The translations under genes were made by a program, and so were the position numbers. 64,000 nt of DNA. Source: Mediterraneibacter massiliensis. GTDB lineage: Bacteria > Bacillota > Clostridia > Lachnospirales > Lachnospiraceae. Below the pieces are notes generated by a model. It ran no database searches. It was not told the DNA's origin and was given only the letters and a program-made list of their open reading frames with translations. Location: NCBI RefSeq assembly GCF_001487105.1, contig NZ_LN913001.1, positions 49,005 through 113,004 on the forward strand, written 5' to 3'. Shown one piece after another: positions 54,734 to 62,751 of this stretch; positions within the stretch are counted from its first letter, which is position 1; every line of letters begins with the position of its first letter.

Positions 54734-55770
54734 TACGCTGCCTCCTTCTTAATCCGAAATGTCCGGCTCTCTGAGGTACTGGCGTATTCCTCATAAATAT
54801 CCGGATGCTGGATCTTTAATTTCTCCATCTGTTCTTTTCCAATCTGGGTACGGATGGTTGGATTGTATGTGATCTTGTAACGAGAGCTTCCGTCCTCCAT
54901 CACTGCTTTGCAGCCCTGACCGAGAAGTTCCACAAAAGGAACACTCAATGCTTTTTGCTCTGCATCAATTTCCTTTTTTCTTCGTTCCAACTGTGATTTT
55001 TCCTCCGCTAACATCAGAAAGCGCTCCAAGCTTCTTGACTCCAGCCCGGAAATCGTGATTTCGGGAATGGTCTTATCCGCAAAACCTTTGTACCTCCGGA
55101 TACTGGCTAAAACCAGATCTGCTTTCCCGTTATAAGGCGGCTCCACCTTTTTCTCCACATACTCATTCCAGAAGTACTCTTCCTGGTCAATCAGTTCCTG
55201 TTCTTCCATCTCGTCACGCTCCAAAGAACGGTAAACAAATTCATTCTCATTATTTCCGTACAAGCAGGCGATATAGGCTTTCTTGATGTTCATCACTGCC
55301 ATATAATGCCTTACCTGAAGAACATAGTTTTCTGGGATCCCGTCATCTGCCCATTTATCTTTGGCATTGTAATTACAAGTTTTACATTCCAGGATTCCGA
55401 TACTTCCATCCGGAAACCGGATAAAATAATCTACATCCGCAAGCATGAACGGATAGAAGGGATGCCGGAACATCTTCCGGACAGGAAAAACTTCTAATCC
55501 AGTCTTTTTTGAGAAGATCATGGCTACCAGATCTTCCAAACGATGTCCCACTTCTTTTGCCACCCAGTTACTTTCTTCTTCATCAATCATTGGTTTTACA
55601 CCAATTTTGTCGTAATAGAGATCCTTTATGGTTGCAAAGGGTGAGATTCCCATAATAGCGGCAACATCACTTCCACCAATCCCGAGTCTTCGGTAATCCA
55701 GCCATTCCTCTCTTGTAAGTGGCTCAATATTCACAACAACTTCCGGTTCATAATTCAATGCTAAACTCAT
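54733..55770 (-). CDS. YqaJ-family exonuclease
   Basis: A 345-residue nuclease of the lambda-exo/PD-(D/E)XK type. WLDYRRLGIGGSDVAAIMG is the family signature, with Asp in DVDYFI and ILECKTCNYNAKDKW giving the E-x-K pair. ATG 55770 follows AGGAGGACAAAG; the longer frame reads into the upstream gene. Lambda-exo proteins resect double strands to feed an annealing protein, here the product of 51080-52018. Confidence 0.85.
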   Translation of the reverse strand: MSLALNYEPEVVVNIEPLTREEWLDYRRLGIGGSDVAAIMGISPFATIKDLYYDKIGVKPMIDEEESNWVAKEVGHRLEDLVAMIFSKKTGLEVFPVRKMFRHPFYPFMLADVDYFIRFPDGSIGILECKTCNYNAKDKWADDGIPENYVLQVRHYMAVMNIKKAYIACLYGNNENEFVYRSLERDEMEEQELIDQEEYFWNEYVEKKVEPPYNGKADLVLASIRRYKGFADKTIPEITISGLESRSLERFLMLAEEKSQLERRKKEIDAEQKALSVPFVELLGQGCKAVMEDGSSRYKITYNPTIRTQIGKEQMEKLKIQHPDIYEEYASTSESRTFRIKKEAA

Positions 55771-55783
55771 TTCTTTGTCCTCC

Positions 55784-56926
55784 TTATAATTTGATTGCTC
55801 CAATAACGTCAAATGCCTTCCAATCCATAGATAATGTTCTGGCAATATCTTCTTCCAGTTTTAGAATTCGGCTTCCGGAAAAACCTTCACAAGCTGCAAA
55901 GAAAGATGCCTCATTGATGGCATAGTAAAGGTCATGAGCCGTACAAGGATCTTCTCCATACTGGACAACATATTGTTCTACTACTTCGTTGCGAATCTTC
56001 TGGCTAATCTTAATTTCCTTCATTACCAGATGCAGACAATTTACCGGATTTTCAATTTCAATATCCATCAAAGAAGAAATTCCTTTCATTGCCTCCTGAT
56101 ACCTGGAAAAAATTTTGTCCAGATTCTTCCGGAAATCCTGAAGTGTTGCTCCCTTGTCATGAGACAGTTTAATCGGACTCCCTAGACTAATCGTGCGGTT
56201 GTTGGTTTTTGATGTCATCATCGGATACAGATTTGCACCACTGGCTGCCACATCTGAAGTAGTAAGCCTGAGTGCCGGTGCAAGAGCCTTATCTTCCAGG
56301 TCATGATCCTTTAATGCCTGTCGGTAGATATCCAAAAGTTCCTGATTTCCTTCCAATGTCCACATAGCGGATGCAATGGAATGGTCGTAGGTTCCGGAAC
56401 CTTCCAGATAAGCGCTGCCACTAAAATGTGCCTTCAGATAATCACAGGTCATAGAAAATACCGCCTCCATATCAAGGACGCAATAATCATGCTCATCCCC
56501 TCCATGTACAGCAGATACCTTCCCATCTGCTATTTTAATCAGTGCATCTCCTCTTGCGACTTTCAGGCAATAATTGATTACTTTCGCATAAGTAGCCTTT
56601 TCAAGCTTCCGTAAGCCTGTGCCGCTGACACCGGCTCTTTTCAAGATCGTGTGCATAGCACAATCCCGGACAGGATACACTTCCCCATTGATTTTTAATA
56701 CCAACTGGGTATTCTTCTCCGTATCCTCTACAATTCCTTCCAGTTGCTTTGTACAGGCTTTCTCAATCGTTTCCGCCTCTTTCTCAAGGGGAATCAGCCG
56801 CAGCATCCTGGTCGGCTTACGGATCCACTGGGAAGCCTTCGCCCGTTCTGCCAGAAATTCCAGCATTTCCTTTGTGTTTGCAAATGTCGTTTCAAAGGCA
56901 TCCGCATAGATTCTTGTTTCATTCAT
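55784..56926 (-). CDS. Large hypothetical protein, head gene of the minus-strand DNA operon
   Basis: A 380-residue soluble protein without a motif I can name. An RMLRLIPLEKEA lead, a central beta-rich part and a helical C-terminus. It resembles the DUF932-type proteins that lead ICE and phage recombination operons, but that is a weak call. AAAGGTGGTAC lies nine bases before the ATG. It follows the double attenuator leader B. Confidence 0.6.
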   Translation of the reverse strand: MNETRIYADAFETTFANTKEMLEFLAERAKASQWIRKPTRMLRLIPLEKEAETIEKACTKQLEGIVEDTEKNTQLVLKINGEVYPVRDCAMHTILKRAGVSGTGLRKLEKATYAKVINYCLKVARGDALIKIADGKVSAVHGGDEHDYCVLDMEAVFSMTCDYLKAHFSGSAYLEGSGTYDHSIASAMWTLEGNQELLDIYRQALKDHDLEDKALAPALRLTTSDVAASGANLYPMMTSKTNNRTISLGSPIKLSHDKGATLQDFRKNLDKIFSRYQEAMKGISSLMDIEIENPVNCLHLVMKEIKISQKIRNEVVEQYVVQYGEDPCTAHDLYYAINEASFFAACEGFSGSRILKLEEDIARTLSMDWKAFDVIGAIKL

Positions 56927-57013
56927 TTGTGTGTACCACCTTTCTTAAAATATGTTTTATCCATAAACAGCCCATGCTGTATCTGGCATTTTCTAAAATG
57001 CCCTATATTTAGG

Positions 57014-57062
57014 CACAAAAAAAGGAATGAAAAGAGAACCTGATATTCTCTGCTCATTCCTG
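57014..57062 (-). terminator. Second attenuator of leader B
   Basis: AGGAATGA / TCATTCCT with inner AGAGAA / TTCTCT stem and a T run (plus-strand A7) just before the gene at 56926. Confidence 0.75.
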
Positions 57063-57076
57063 ATTTACTGGTATTC

Positions 57077-57132
57077 TTACCTAAAAAACAAAAGTGCCGC
57101 TATTGTCCATAACAGACAGATAGTGACACTTT
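57077..57132 (-). terminator. First attenuator of leader B
   Basis: AGTGTCaCTATcTGT / ACaATAGcGGCACT stem followed by TTTTGTTTTTT on the minus strand. Same outer stem bases as the leader A terminator (GTGTCA / GGCAC). Confidence 0.7.
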
Positions 57133-57244
57133 ATACAAACATAAACAACTTATGCAGACAGCTTTTTCAGCCGTCCTTGAGTTTTGGGATTCTGACAAAT
57201 CCACAAACTCCCCATAACGGGTATGCATAAAAACAAACTATGCC

Positions 57245-57276
57245 ATTATACTAGCACAAGATATAGTAATTGTCAA
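57245..57276 (-). promoter_or_regulatory. Promoter B with 20-bp spacer
   Basis: TTGACA (57276-57271) and TATAAT (57250-57245) with a 20-bp spacer ending TATATCTTGTGCTAG. It shares that spacer end, with one change, and the spacer length with promoter A at 16766-16797. Confidence 0.7.
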
Positions 57277-57297
57277 TTTATATAATTCTATATATAG

Positions 57298-57483
57298 TTA
57301 TTCATTCTCTACAACATACTCTATCTTGTGCCATAAAAATTCTTCACATGATTTTAGGTTTCCATTTGAACCTTCTTCGTTCGCCTGTTGATTGCAGGAT
57401 TCCAGAAACGGACAACGGCTGCAGCTATTTTTGATTGCCTCTTTCACCCAGGCGATTTCTTCCCTTGTTCCCTCAATCTTCAT
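57298..57483 (-). CDS. Small Cys-containing protein
   Basis: A 61-residue protein with CSRCPFLESC and a later Cys, suggesting metal or redox binding. ATG 57483 follows AAGGAAGTGGAG. Its stop is about 20 bp before promoter B, on the same strand. Unknown family. Confidence 0.5.
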   Translation of the reverse strand: MKIEGTREEIAWVKEAIKNSCSRCPFLESCNQQANEEGSNGNLKSCEEFLWHKIEYVVENE

Positions 57484-57673
57484 AATGACTCCACTTCCTT
57501 TGTTTCTATCATTCCCACAATCAAAAAAAGTACTCACATACTCAATCTTTGTTTTAAAACATGAAATTACGCTTTTATTCCGTATATTTTACTTTATTTA
57601 TTCTAATACTTCTATTTTATTCCGTAATTTGCTATCCGTAAATAGTTTAAAATAAATCAAGAGGTGTAAAGCT

Positions 57674-57985
57674 ATGGACAAGATGTTTATTGCCAACCGT
57701 ATTACGGAACTACGGCTGAAAAAGAATGTATCGGAATATCAAATGAGCTTGGATCTGGGTAGGAACAAAAGTTATATCCAGTCTCTTTCTTCTGGGCGAA
57801 ATAATCCGACCATGGAAAATTTTCTGGAGATCTGTGAATACTTTGAGATTACCCCGGCGCAATTCTTTGATCCGGATATTACAAATCCACCACTTCATAC
57901 AAAAGCATCTGATCTTATCAAACAGTTGGATGACGACGATCTTCTTGCACTGATTCCACTCTTAAATCGTCTCACTTCTAAATAG
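57674..57985 (+). CDS. XRE-family regulator
   Basis: A 103-residue protein. Helix-turn-helix at about residues 18-40 (VSEYQMSLDLGRNKSYIQSLSSG) then a short helical tail. AGAGGTGTAAAG precedes the ATG. Divergent from the small Cys gene and the minus-strand operon, upstream of xis-int; a likely regulator of the switch to excision. Confidence 0.8.
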   Translation: MDKMFIANRITELRLKKNVSEYQMSLDLGRNKSYIQSLSSGRNNPTMENFLEICEYFEITPAQFFDPDITNPPLHTKASDLIKQLDDDDLLALIPLLNRLTSK

Positions 57986-58000
57986 TATATTACTGTATTT

Positions 58001-58024
58001 GAGCTGCCGATTGGCAGCTTTTTT
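58001..58024 (+). terminator. Intrinsic terminator after the XRE gene
   Basis: AGCTGCC / GGCAGCT perfect seven-base stem with a four-base loop and six Ts. Confidence 0.85.
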
Positions 58025-58099
58025 CATTTTTTCAAAGAATTTTTTCAAATTTACCCAATTTCTCATTTTTTTCGTTAATTACTTATTGAAAACCTTTTT

Positions 58100-58119
58100 A
58101 AAATCGCTTTTGCGATTTT
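58100..58119. repeat. AAAATCGC/GCGATTTT hairpin
   Basis: A perfect eight-base inverted repeat with a four-T loop in the 400-bp gap before xis. It may be a terminator or protein site. Confidence 0.5.
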
Positions 58120-58305
58120 GTACCTTGATAACTTCATACCCTTCCGGAGAAGGTATATAGGTGCTGCAGATAGTGTGCATAGACGCTCGCCTGCCGCTTG
58201 ATGATTACATAGTATCACCTTCTACGTGCATGAAACAGGGCATAGGAAACGATTCTTCGGAAGTTTTCCACATTATCGCAAATAAAAATTTTTTTATATT
58301 CACAT

Positions 58306-58334
58306 TTTACAATGACATGGGGAAAACGTATAAT
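58306..58334 (+). promoter_or_regulatory. Candidate xis-int promoter
   Basis: TTTACA (58306-58311), 17-bp spacer, TATAAT (58329-58334), 57 bp before the xis start. Inverted AGGTGATA / TATCACCT motifs lie on either side (about 58348 and 58214), perhaps a regulator site. Confidence 0.6.
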
Positions 58335-58390
58335 AGAGCTATGCTTAGGTGATACGTTTTCTCCCTACTGTCGTTGAGAAAGGATTTTAT

Positions 58391-58603
58391 ATGACAGTTG
58401 AGAAGAATGAGAAATATTCAGGTGTTCTTCCAGAGAGTCCCTGTACCTATTCCGTAAAAGAGATTGCTACGATTTTAGGTGTCAGCAAAAAGACTGCTTA
58501 CAAACTATGTGAACAGAATTTGTTTATCACCAAAAGGATCGGCAGAATTATACGAATCAACAAAGACTCCTTTGAGGATTGGATGAATGCCAAACCAGAT
58601 TAA
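58391..58603 (+). CDS. xis: Excisionase (Tn916 Xis-like)
   Basis: A 70-residue protein with a winged-helix/HTH_17 core (YSVKEIATILGVSKKTAYKLC) and INKDSFEDWMN near the end. It bends DNA at the ends to steer integrase toward excision. ATG 58391 follows GAGAAAGGAT; the longer frame begins upstream of a poorer site. Eleven bp before int. Confidence 0.85.
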   Translation: MTVEKNEKYSGVLPESPCTYSVKEIATILGVSKKTAYKLCEQNLFITKRIGRIIRINKDSFEDWMNAKPD

Positions 58604-58614
58604 GGAGAAAACGT

Positions 58615-60012
58615 ATGGCAACAATTATTAAACGCAAAAAAAATTATTCTGTAGTTTATTATTATGAAAATGAAAGCGGTGAGAAAAAGCAGAAATGGGA
58701 AAGTTTTACTTCCTACAAAGACGCGAACAAACGAAAGATAGAAGTCGAGAGTCAGCAAGAGAATGGAACCTTCATTGCACCAACAGCGCAGACTGTAGAA
58801 GAATTCTTATATGATTTCGTCACTTTATATGGTGAGAAAAACTGGAGTCTTAGCACGTATGATGGTAACCTGAGTCTTATCAGTAATTATATCAATCCTA
58901 TCATCGGCTCCGTTCCTATCCAAAATGTGAACCGAAAATTTGTTGATCAATATTATAATACTTTGAAAAAAACAACGCCGGTGATTGTTCGCAATAAAAA
59001 GCCAAAAAGTAAATACTTACCTGCACAAACGATTGAAAAAATTTTCAAGTTACTGTCATGTGCTTTTGGTCAGGCAGTCAAATGGGAGCTTATTGGAAAA
59101 AATCCGTTTAAATTAAGTGATGCACTCCCAAAAATAAAATACAAAAAACGTGACATTTGGGATGCTGAAACCATCAATAAAGCATTACAAGAATGCCGGG
59201 ATGGAAAATTGTACGTTGCAATCAACCTTGCTTTCGCCTGCTCGATGAGAGAAGGGGAAATTCTAGGACTTACTTGGGATAACGTGCATATTTCTGATGA
59301 AGACATTGCTTCAGACAACGCTTATCTTGATATTAAGCAGGAATTGACAAGAGCTTCTAAACGCGCACTCGAACAGTTGGATCAGAAAGATGTTTACTAT
59401 ATCTTTCCTCCGCTTATGCCAAACACCTCAACACGCGTTGTTTTAAAAAAGCCAAAGACAGACAGCAGTATCCGGCGCGTATGGATTCCAAAAACATTGG
59501 CTTATATTTTAAGAGATTGGAAAAAAGGACAGGATGAACTAAAAGAATTTCTAGGGGAAGAATACAAAGATTTTAATCTCGTAATAGCTCTTGCAAATGG
59601 ACGTCCATGTGAAGGAAGAGTATTATTGAAATCATTTGAGGAATTGAGAACCAGAGCAAAACTTCCGAATGTCGTATTTCATTCGCTCAGACACTCCAGC
59701 ACAACTTATAAGCTGAAGCTAAACCACGGAGATATTAAAGCGACTCAGGGAGATACCGGACATGCCCAGACAGATATGATTACAGAAGTATATTCGCATA
59801 TCCTTGATGAAGACAGAAAAATCAATGCTCAAAAATTTGAAGCTGCTTTCTATGGCGGTACCGATTTACGAAAACACAATCCGCCTACCGAAAATACAAC
59901 AAATGTTACAGAAGAAACAAATCCGGCAGCCTTTGACGTAAATGCACTGATACAGCAACTACAAAACTCACCGGAACTGGCATCTACACTCGCCCAGCTC
60001 TTAGCAAAATAG
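58615..60012 (+). CDS. int: Tn916-like tyrosine integrase
   Basis: A 465-residue recombinase. N-terminal arm-binding domain (about 1-65), core-binding SAM-like domain (about 65-170), catalytic domain with Arg212 (CSMREGEIL), His356-x-x-Arg359 (HSLRHSS), His383 (TGHAQ) and nucleophile Tyr393 (VYSHI). A Gln/Ser-rich tail follows. ATG 58615 follows AAGGAGAAAACGT. It ends 164 bp from tRNA-Arg, the usual arrangement for an integrase at the attachment end of an ICE. Confidence 0.92.
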   Translation: MATIIKRKKNYSVVYYYENESGEKKQKWESFTSYKDANKRKIEVESQQENGTFIAPTAQTVEEFLYDFVTLYGEKNWSLSTYDGNLSLISNYINPIIGSVPIQNVNRKFVDQYYNTLKKTTPVIVRNKKPKSKYLPAQTIEKIFKLLSCAFGQAVKWELIGKNPFKLSDALPKIKYKKRDIWDAETINKALQECRDGKLYVAINLAFACSMREGEILGLTWDNVHISDEDIASDNAYLDIKQELTRASKRALEQLDQKDVYYIFPPLMPNTSTRVVLKKPKTDSSIRRVWIPKTLAYILRDWKKGQDELKEFLGEEYKDFNLVIALANGRPCEGRVLLKSFEELRTRAKLPNVVFHSLRHSSTTYKLKLNHGDIKATQGDTGHAQTDMITEVYSHILDEDRKINAQKFEAAFYGGTDLRKHNPPTENTTNVTEETNPAAFDVNALIQQLQNSPELASTLAQLLAK

Positions 60013-60136
60013 TATTAGCAAAAAATCTATCCTTTTTTCTAATTAGCACGATGTCAATTTTATTAGCACGACATGGAAAAATAGTTCGATTCCTCTTAGC
60101 AGGAAATTCAACAGATTTTAAGAACGTTTTTCAAAA

Positions 60137-60172
60137 GAAAAACGCCATAAAACCTAGTGTTTATGGCGCTTC
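60137..60172. terminator. Terminator between int and tRNA
   Basis: AACGCCATAAA / TTTATGGCG stem with an eight-base loop, A-rich before and T-rich after; works for int and for the minus-strand tRNA. Confidence 0.7.
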
Positions 60173-60175
60173 TAG

Positions 60176-60249
60176 CGTCCCTGAGAGGAGTCGAACCTCC
60201 GCTGGCATGCCTTAGGAGGGCATCGCTCTATCCACTGAGCTACAGAGAC
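60176..60249 (-). tRNA. tRNA-Arg (anticodon CCT)
   Basis: A 74-nt cloverleaf: acceptor GTCTCTG / CAGGGAC (one G-U), D arm AGCTCAGTGGATAGAGC, anticodon stem ATGCC/GGCAT with CTCCTAA loop, T loop TTCGACT. Anticodon CCT reads AGG. The CCA end is not encoded. Its 3' end faces int, so it is the probable attachment target. Confidence 0.95.
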
Positions 60250-60335
60250 ACTTTATATATTATAACAGTTTTATTTAACCGTTACAACCCTTGTATTTAC
60301 AGCGTTTTCCAGATATTACGCTGTGCTAATATTTT
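60210..60335 (-). repeat. tRNA 5'-half plus promoter repeat, copy A
   Basis: The 5' half of tRNA-Arg, its promoter and about 50 bp upstream of it. Repeated as copy B at 60734-60861 with scattered changes. Confidence 0.8.
60259..60287 (-). promoter_or_regulatory. Promoter of tRNA-Arg
   Basis: TTGTAA (60287-60282), 17-bp spacer, TATAAT (60264-60259) on the minus strand, about ten bases before the tRNA. Confidence 0.8.
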
Positions 60336-60344
60336 AGAATTGAA

Positions 60345-60412
60345 CCTTAGCGTTGGATTTGAACTATCTGCCAATTAGGAGGACCATGTTATATCCATTT
60401 AACTAACGAGAC
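60345..60412 (-). pseudogene. Decayed tRNA-Arg-like copy 2
   Basis: On the minus strand GTCTCGT acceptor-like start, a D-arm-like TTAGTTAAATGGATA, TCCTCCTAA with the CCT anticodon, and a GTTCAAATCC T-arm-like end. The 3' acceptor cannot pair with the 5' one, so it is not a working tRNA. Confidence 0.6.
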
Positions 60413-60559
60413 AAATGCCATTTTTCCTTGAAAACATGCAGTTTTCTGGATTTACGGATGGCAACCAATATTTAATTATCAGCTTTATTTATGCTGTTAA
60501 TTACTTTATTTTTCAAATGAGTGACAGTAAGATTTTATCCTAGTAGGTGTACACCTCGG

Positions 60560-60672
60560 TGTCAATTTTTCACAAGACCAACTGAAATCGAACTCATAGT
60601 TGTTTTTTAGATGTGACAGCCATAGTTCTTTCTTAGGAGGCGAACCCGCTATCCTGCTGATGTACTGGGACA
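60560..60672 (-). pseudogene. Decayed tRNA-like copy 3
   Basis: GTCCCAG start, AGCAGGATAGCG D-arm-like, CGCCTCCTAAG anticodon-like loop and, after an insertion, GAGTTCGATTTC T-arm-like. It is too long and mismatched to fold normally. Confidence 0.45.
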
Positions 60673-60733
60673 TTCTTAAAAATCTATTCAATTTTAGCTA
60701 GTTATCATATCAAAAAGAGTCTGTTCCACCTAG

Positions 60734-60861
60734 CCCTTAAGAGGGCATCACTCTATCCACTGAGCTACAGATATACTTTATATATTATAACGGTTTTCTG
60801 AAACCATTACAACCCTTGTATTTACCGTATTCAAAAGATATTATGCTGTGCTAATATTTTA
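60734..60861 (-). repeat. tRNA 5'-half plus promoter repeat, copy B (truncated tRNA)
   Basis: Near-copy of 60210-60335. The tRNA part keeps the D arm and anticodon stem but breaks off there; the anticodon loop reads CTCTTAA in place of CTCCTAA. The TATAAT box is intact but the -35 is weakened. Confidence 0.7.
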
Positions 60862-60932
60862 TTGAAGTTTTCTCGCTTATCTAAAAGAACACATTTAACA
60901 ATATAACATATTTATTTAAATTTCTCAACAAT

Positions 60933-60958
60933 ATTTCTGCCAAGTTTTTTTTACTAAT
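60933..60958. repeat. 26-bp direct repeat, left of the IS
   Basis: ATTTCTGCCAAG, eight Ts, ACTAAT. One mismatch to 62028-62053. It abuts the left terminal repeat of the IS481-like element. Confidence 0.8.
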
Positions 60959-62027
60959 TGTAGGATTACAATACATGTGTTACAACTGAATAATTAAAAA
61001 GCGGAAATACCTTTTCTGTGTTATGCTTTAAGCGACCAAACCTAAATCATTTAAGAAAGGAAGTATTCCCGCATGGCAAGTATAACACAAGATATGAGGT
61101 ATCGTCTATCCCTGATTCGTTTCGCTGAAAAACATGGTGTCTCAAAAGCAGCTATTAAATATAAGACAAACCGACAGTATATTTATCGTTGGAAACGCCG
61201 CTATGACGGCACAATAGAGTCACTCCGCGATCGCTCACGCCGTCCTCATTACCATCCCAATCAGCATACACCTGAAGAAATTAAGTTGATCCAAGATATG
61301 CGTAGGCGCAATCCGCATGTCGGTCTGGTTGTCTTTTGGGTAAAGCTTATGCAACGCGGATATAAACGTTCCATCCCTGGTTTGTACCGTTTCCTGAAAA
61401 AGCAAGGAATCATGGCTCAAAAACTTCCTAATCCCAAATATATTCCGAAGCCTTATGAGCAAATGGACTATCCTGGACAGCGTATTCAGATCGATGTGAA
61501 ATTCGTTTCTACATGTTGTCTTGTTAATGATGCGAAAGGAAAGAAGTTCTATCAGTATACCGCGATTGATGAGTACTCCCGCTGGCGGTATGTGGAAGCT
61601 TTTGAAGAACACAGCACCTATTCATCTGCACAGTTCCTCAAGCATCTGATTCAACGCTTTCCTATGCCGATCGAATGCGTTCAGACAGACAACGGCATGG
61701 AGTTTACAAAGCGCTTTTCCACTTCCGGTAAAGAAACATTGACTTTATTTCAACGGACTTTAAAAGGACTGGGAATCCAACATAAACTGATTCGACCCTT
61801 TACACCACGCCATAACGGAAAAGTGGAACGCAGCCACCGCAAGGATAATGAACGTTTTTATGCCTCCCATACTTTCTATTCCTTTGAGGATTTTTCTAAG
61901 CAACTTCAAACCTATAACCGTAGAGAGTATAACCAGTTTCCCATGAGATCTTTGGGGTGGAAATCACCACAAACTGTCTTGAGAGAATTTATTGAGCAGG
62001 GTGTAACATATGTTTGACAAACCTACA
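60959..62027 (+). mobile_element. IS481-family-like insertion sequence
   Basis: About 1.07 kb with imperfect 25-bp terminal inverted repeats beginning TGTAGG (left, 60959) and matching CCTACA (right, to 62027): TGTAGGATTACAATACATGT against TGTAGGTTTGTCAAACATAT, then GTTAC-type ends. It holds one transposase gene and is flanked by 26-bp direct repeats. Its position beside the tRNA array marks it as a late arrival at the ICE border. Confidence 0.8.
61073..62017 (+). CDS. IS481-family DDE transposase
   Basis: A 314-residue transposase. N-terminal HTH (KHGVSKAAIKYKTNRQYIYRWKRR), then an RNase H-like core with Asp in IDVKFV, Asp in VQTDNGMEF and Glu in RHNGKVERSH. Complete with intact catalytic triad. 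AAGAAAGGAAG precedes the ATG. Confidence 0.9.
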   Translation: MASITQDMRYRLSLIRFAEKHGVSKAAIKYKTNRQYIYRWKRRYDGTIESLRDRSRRPHYHPNQHTPEEIKLIQDMRRRNPHVGLVVFWVKLMQRGYKRSIPGLYRFLKKQGIMAQKLPNPKYIPKPYEQMDYPGQRIQIDVKFVSTCCLVNDAKGKKFYQYTAIDEYSRWRYVEAFEEHSTYSSAQFLKHLIQRFPMPIECVQTDNGMEFTKRFSTSGKETLTLFQRTLKGLGIQHKLIRPFTPRHNGKVERSHRKDNERFYASHTFYSFEDFSKQLQTYNRREYNQFPMRSLGWKSPQTVLREFIEQGVTYV

Positions 62028-62053
62028 ATTTCTGCCAAGTTTTTTTCACTAAT
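62028..62053. repeat. 26-bp direct repeat, right of the IS
   Basis: Copy of 60933-60958 with C in place of the last T of the T run. Confidence 0.8.
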
Positions 62054-62751
62054 TTTTTCTTTTTTTAGGTCATGCATGATCATAGTTTAAACAAGTACAT
62101 AGCCACAATCCCACTTCCATTTTCATTAAATTGATTCCAAAAGAATTAAAAAACATTCATTGTCTGTAAGACTTTCCATAACCCCTATAATTTGCAGCCT
62201 TATCTCTGCCATGACTTCTCATTCCCTTGGCACGGTTCCGCTTGATCTCGAAGCAGCATTTTCTCTTAATAAGATGCAACAAAGATATATCTTGACTTTT
62301 ACTACCTCAAATATAAAGCGGTAAACAGGCATTAACACAAACATGTACTCATAGTAACTGCCCGTAAATTTGTGCGATTGGTTTTTGCACTGCTCAAATA
62401 CAATCGTCTATATTATCCGGCAAGATAAATTCGTCTACTTGCTGATCAGCTACGCCCTGCTTATAAAAAAACATGGTCGACAGAGCTTAGGCAGGTGCTT
62501 TTTATTTTCATGAAACATAGCAGAAAATATGTGTTTTTATTATCCATTCTCATTTTACATCACACCACTGGACTATGATTATTCAACAAAATTCTATACT
62601 ATTTTCATTATTATACATTTACAAATTGTTAAATACAAGAAAATATGATACTATGCAGACAAATAAACAGATGTTTTCAATCACGGAAATGCTATTTTAT
62701 AGTTAAAAATAGAGTATTCTTTAAAAACATAAAGGAGATGAAAGACATATC
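62054..62751. other. Gene-poor 700-bp stretch
   Basis: No frame has a convincing start and ribosome site. A minus-strand frame near 62155-62290 (containing CCFEIKRNRAKGMRSHGRD) looks protein-like and basic but has no start and may be a transposase or other remnant. The rest is AT-rich. The promoter of the HD gene is presumably near the end. Confidence 0.5.

Larger units (their letters stand above)
56927..57244 (-). ncRNA. Structured leader RNA B with two attenuators
   Basis: Reading leftward from promoter B: GTTTTTATG, hairpin I (CCC/GGG), hairpin II (TTTG-GGATT/AATCCCAAA with one bulge), a third stem (GACGGCT/AGCTGTC), then two intrinsic terminators. The first is AGTGTCACTAT..ATAGCGGCACT with a T run (57132-57091); the second is AGGAATGA/TCATTCCT with inner AGAGAA/TTCTCT and seven Ts (57062-57014). 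The first three parts match leader A in order and partly in sequence. No gene lies within. Confidence 0.65.

Noticed and set aside
58161..58352. 63-codon ORF before xis
   Set aside because: It runs across the xis promoter and has no ribosome site.
60157..60378. 73-codon plus-strand ORF
   Set aside because: It is antisense to tRNA-Arg and its promoter.
62155..62290. Possible protein-coding remnant, minus strand
   Set aside because: Open for about 40 codons only, no start and no recognisable family; recorded only as part of the gene-poor stretch.
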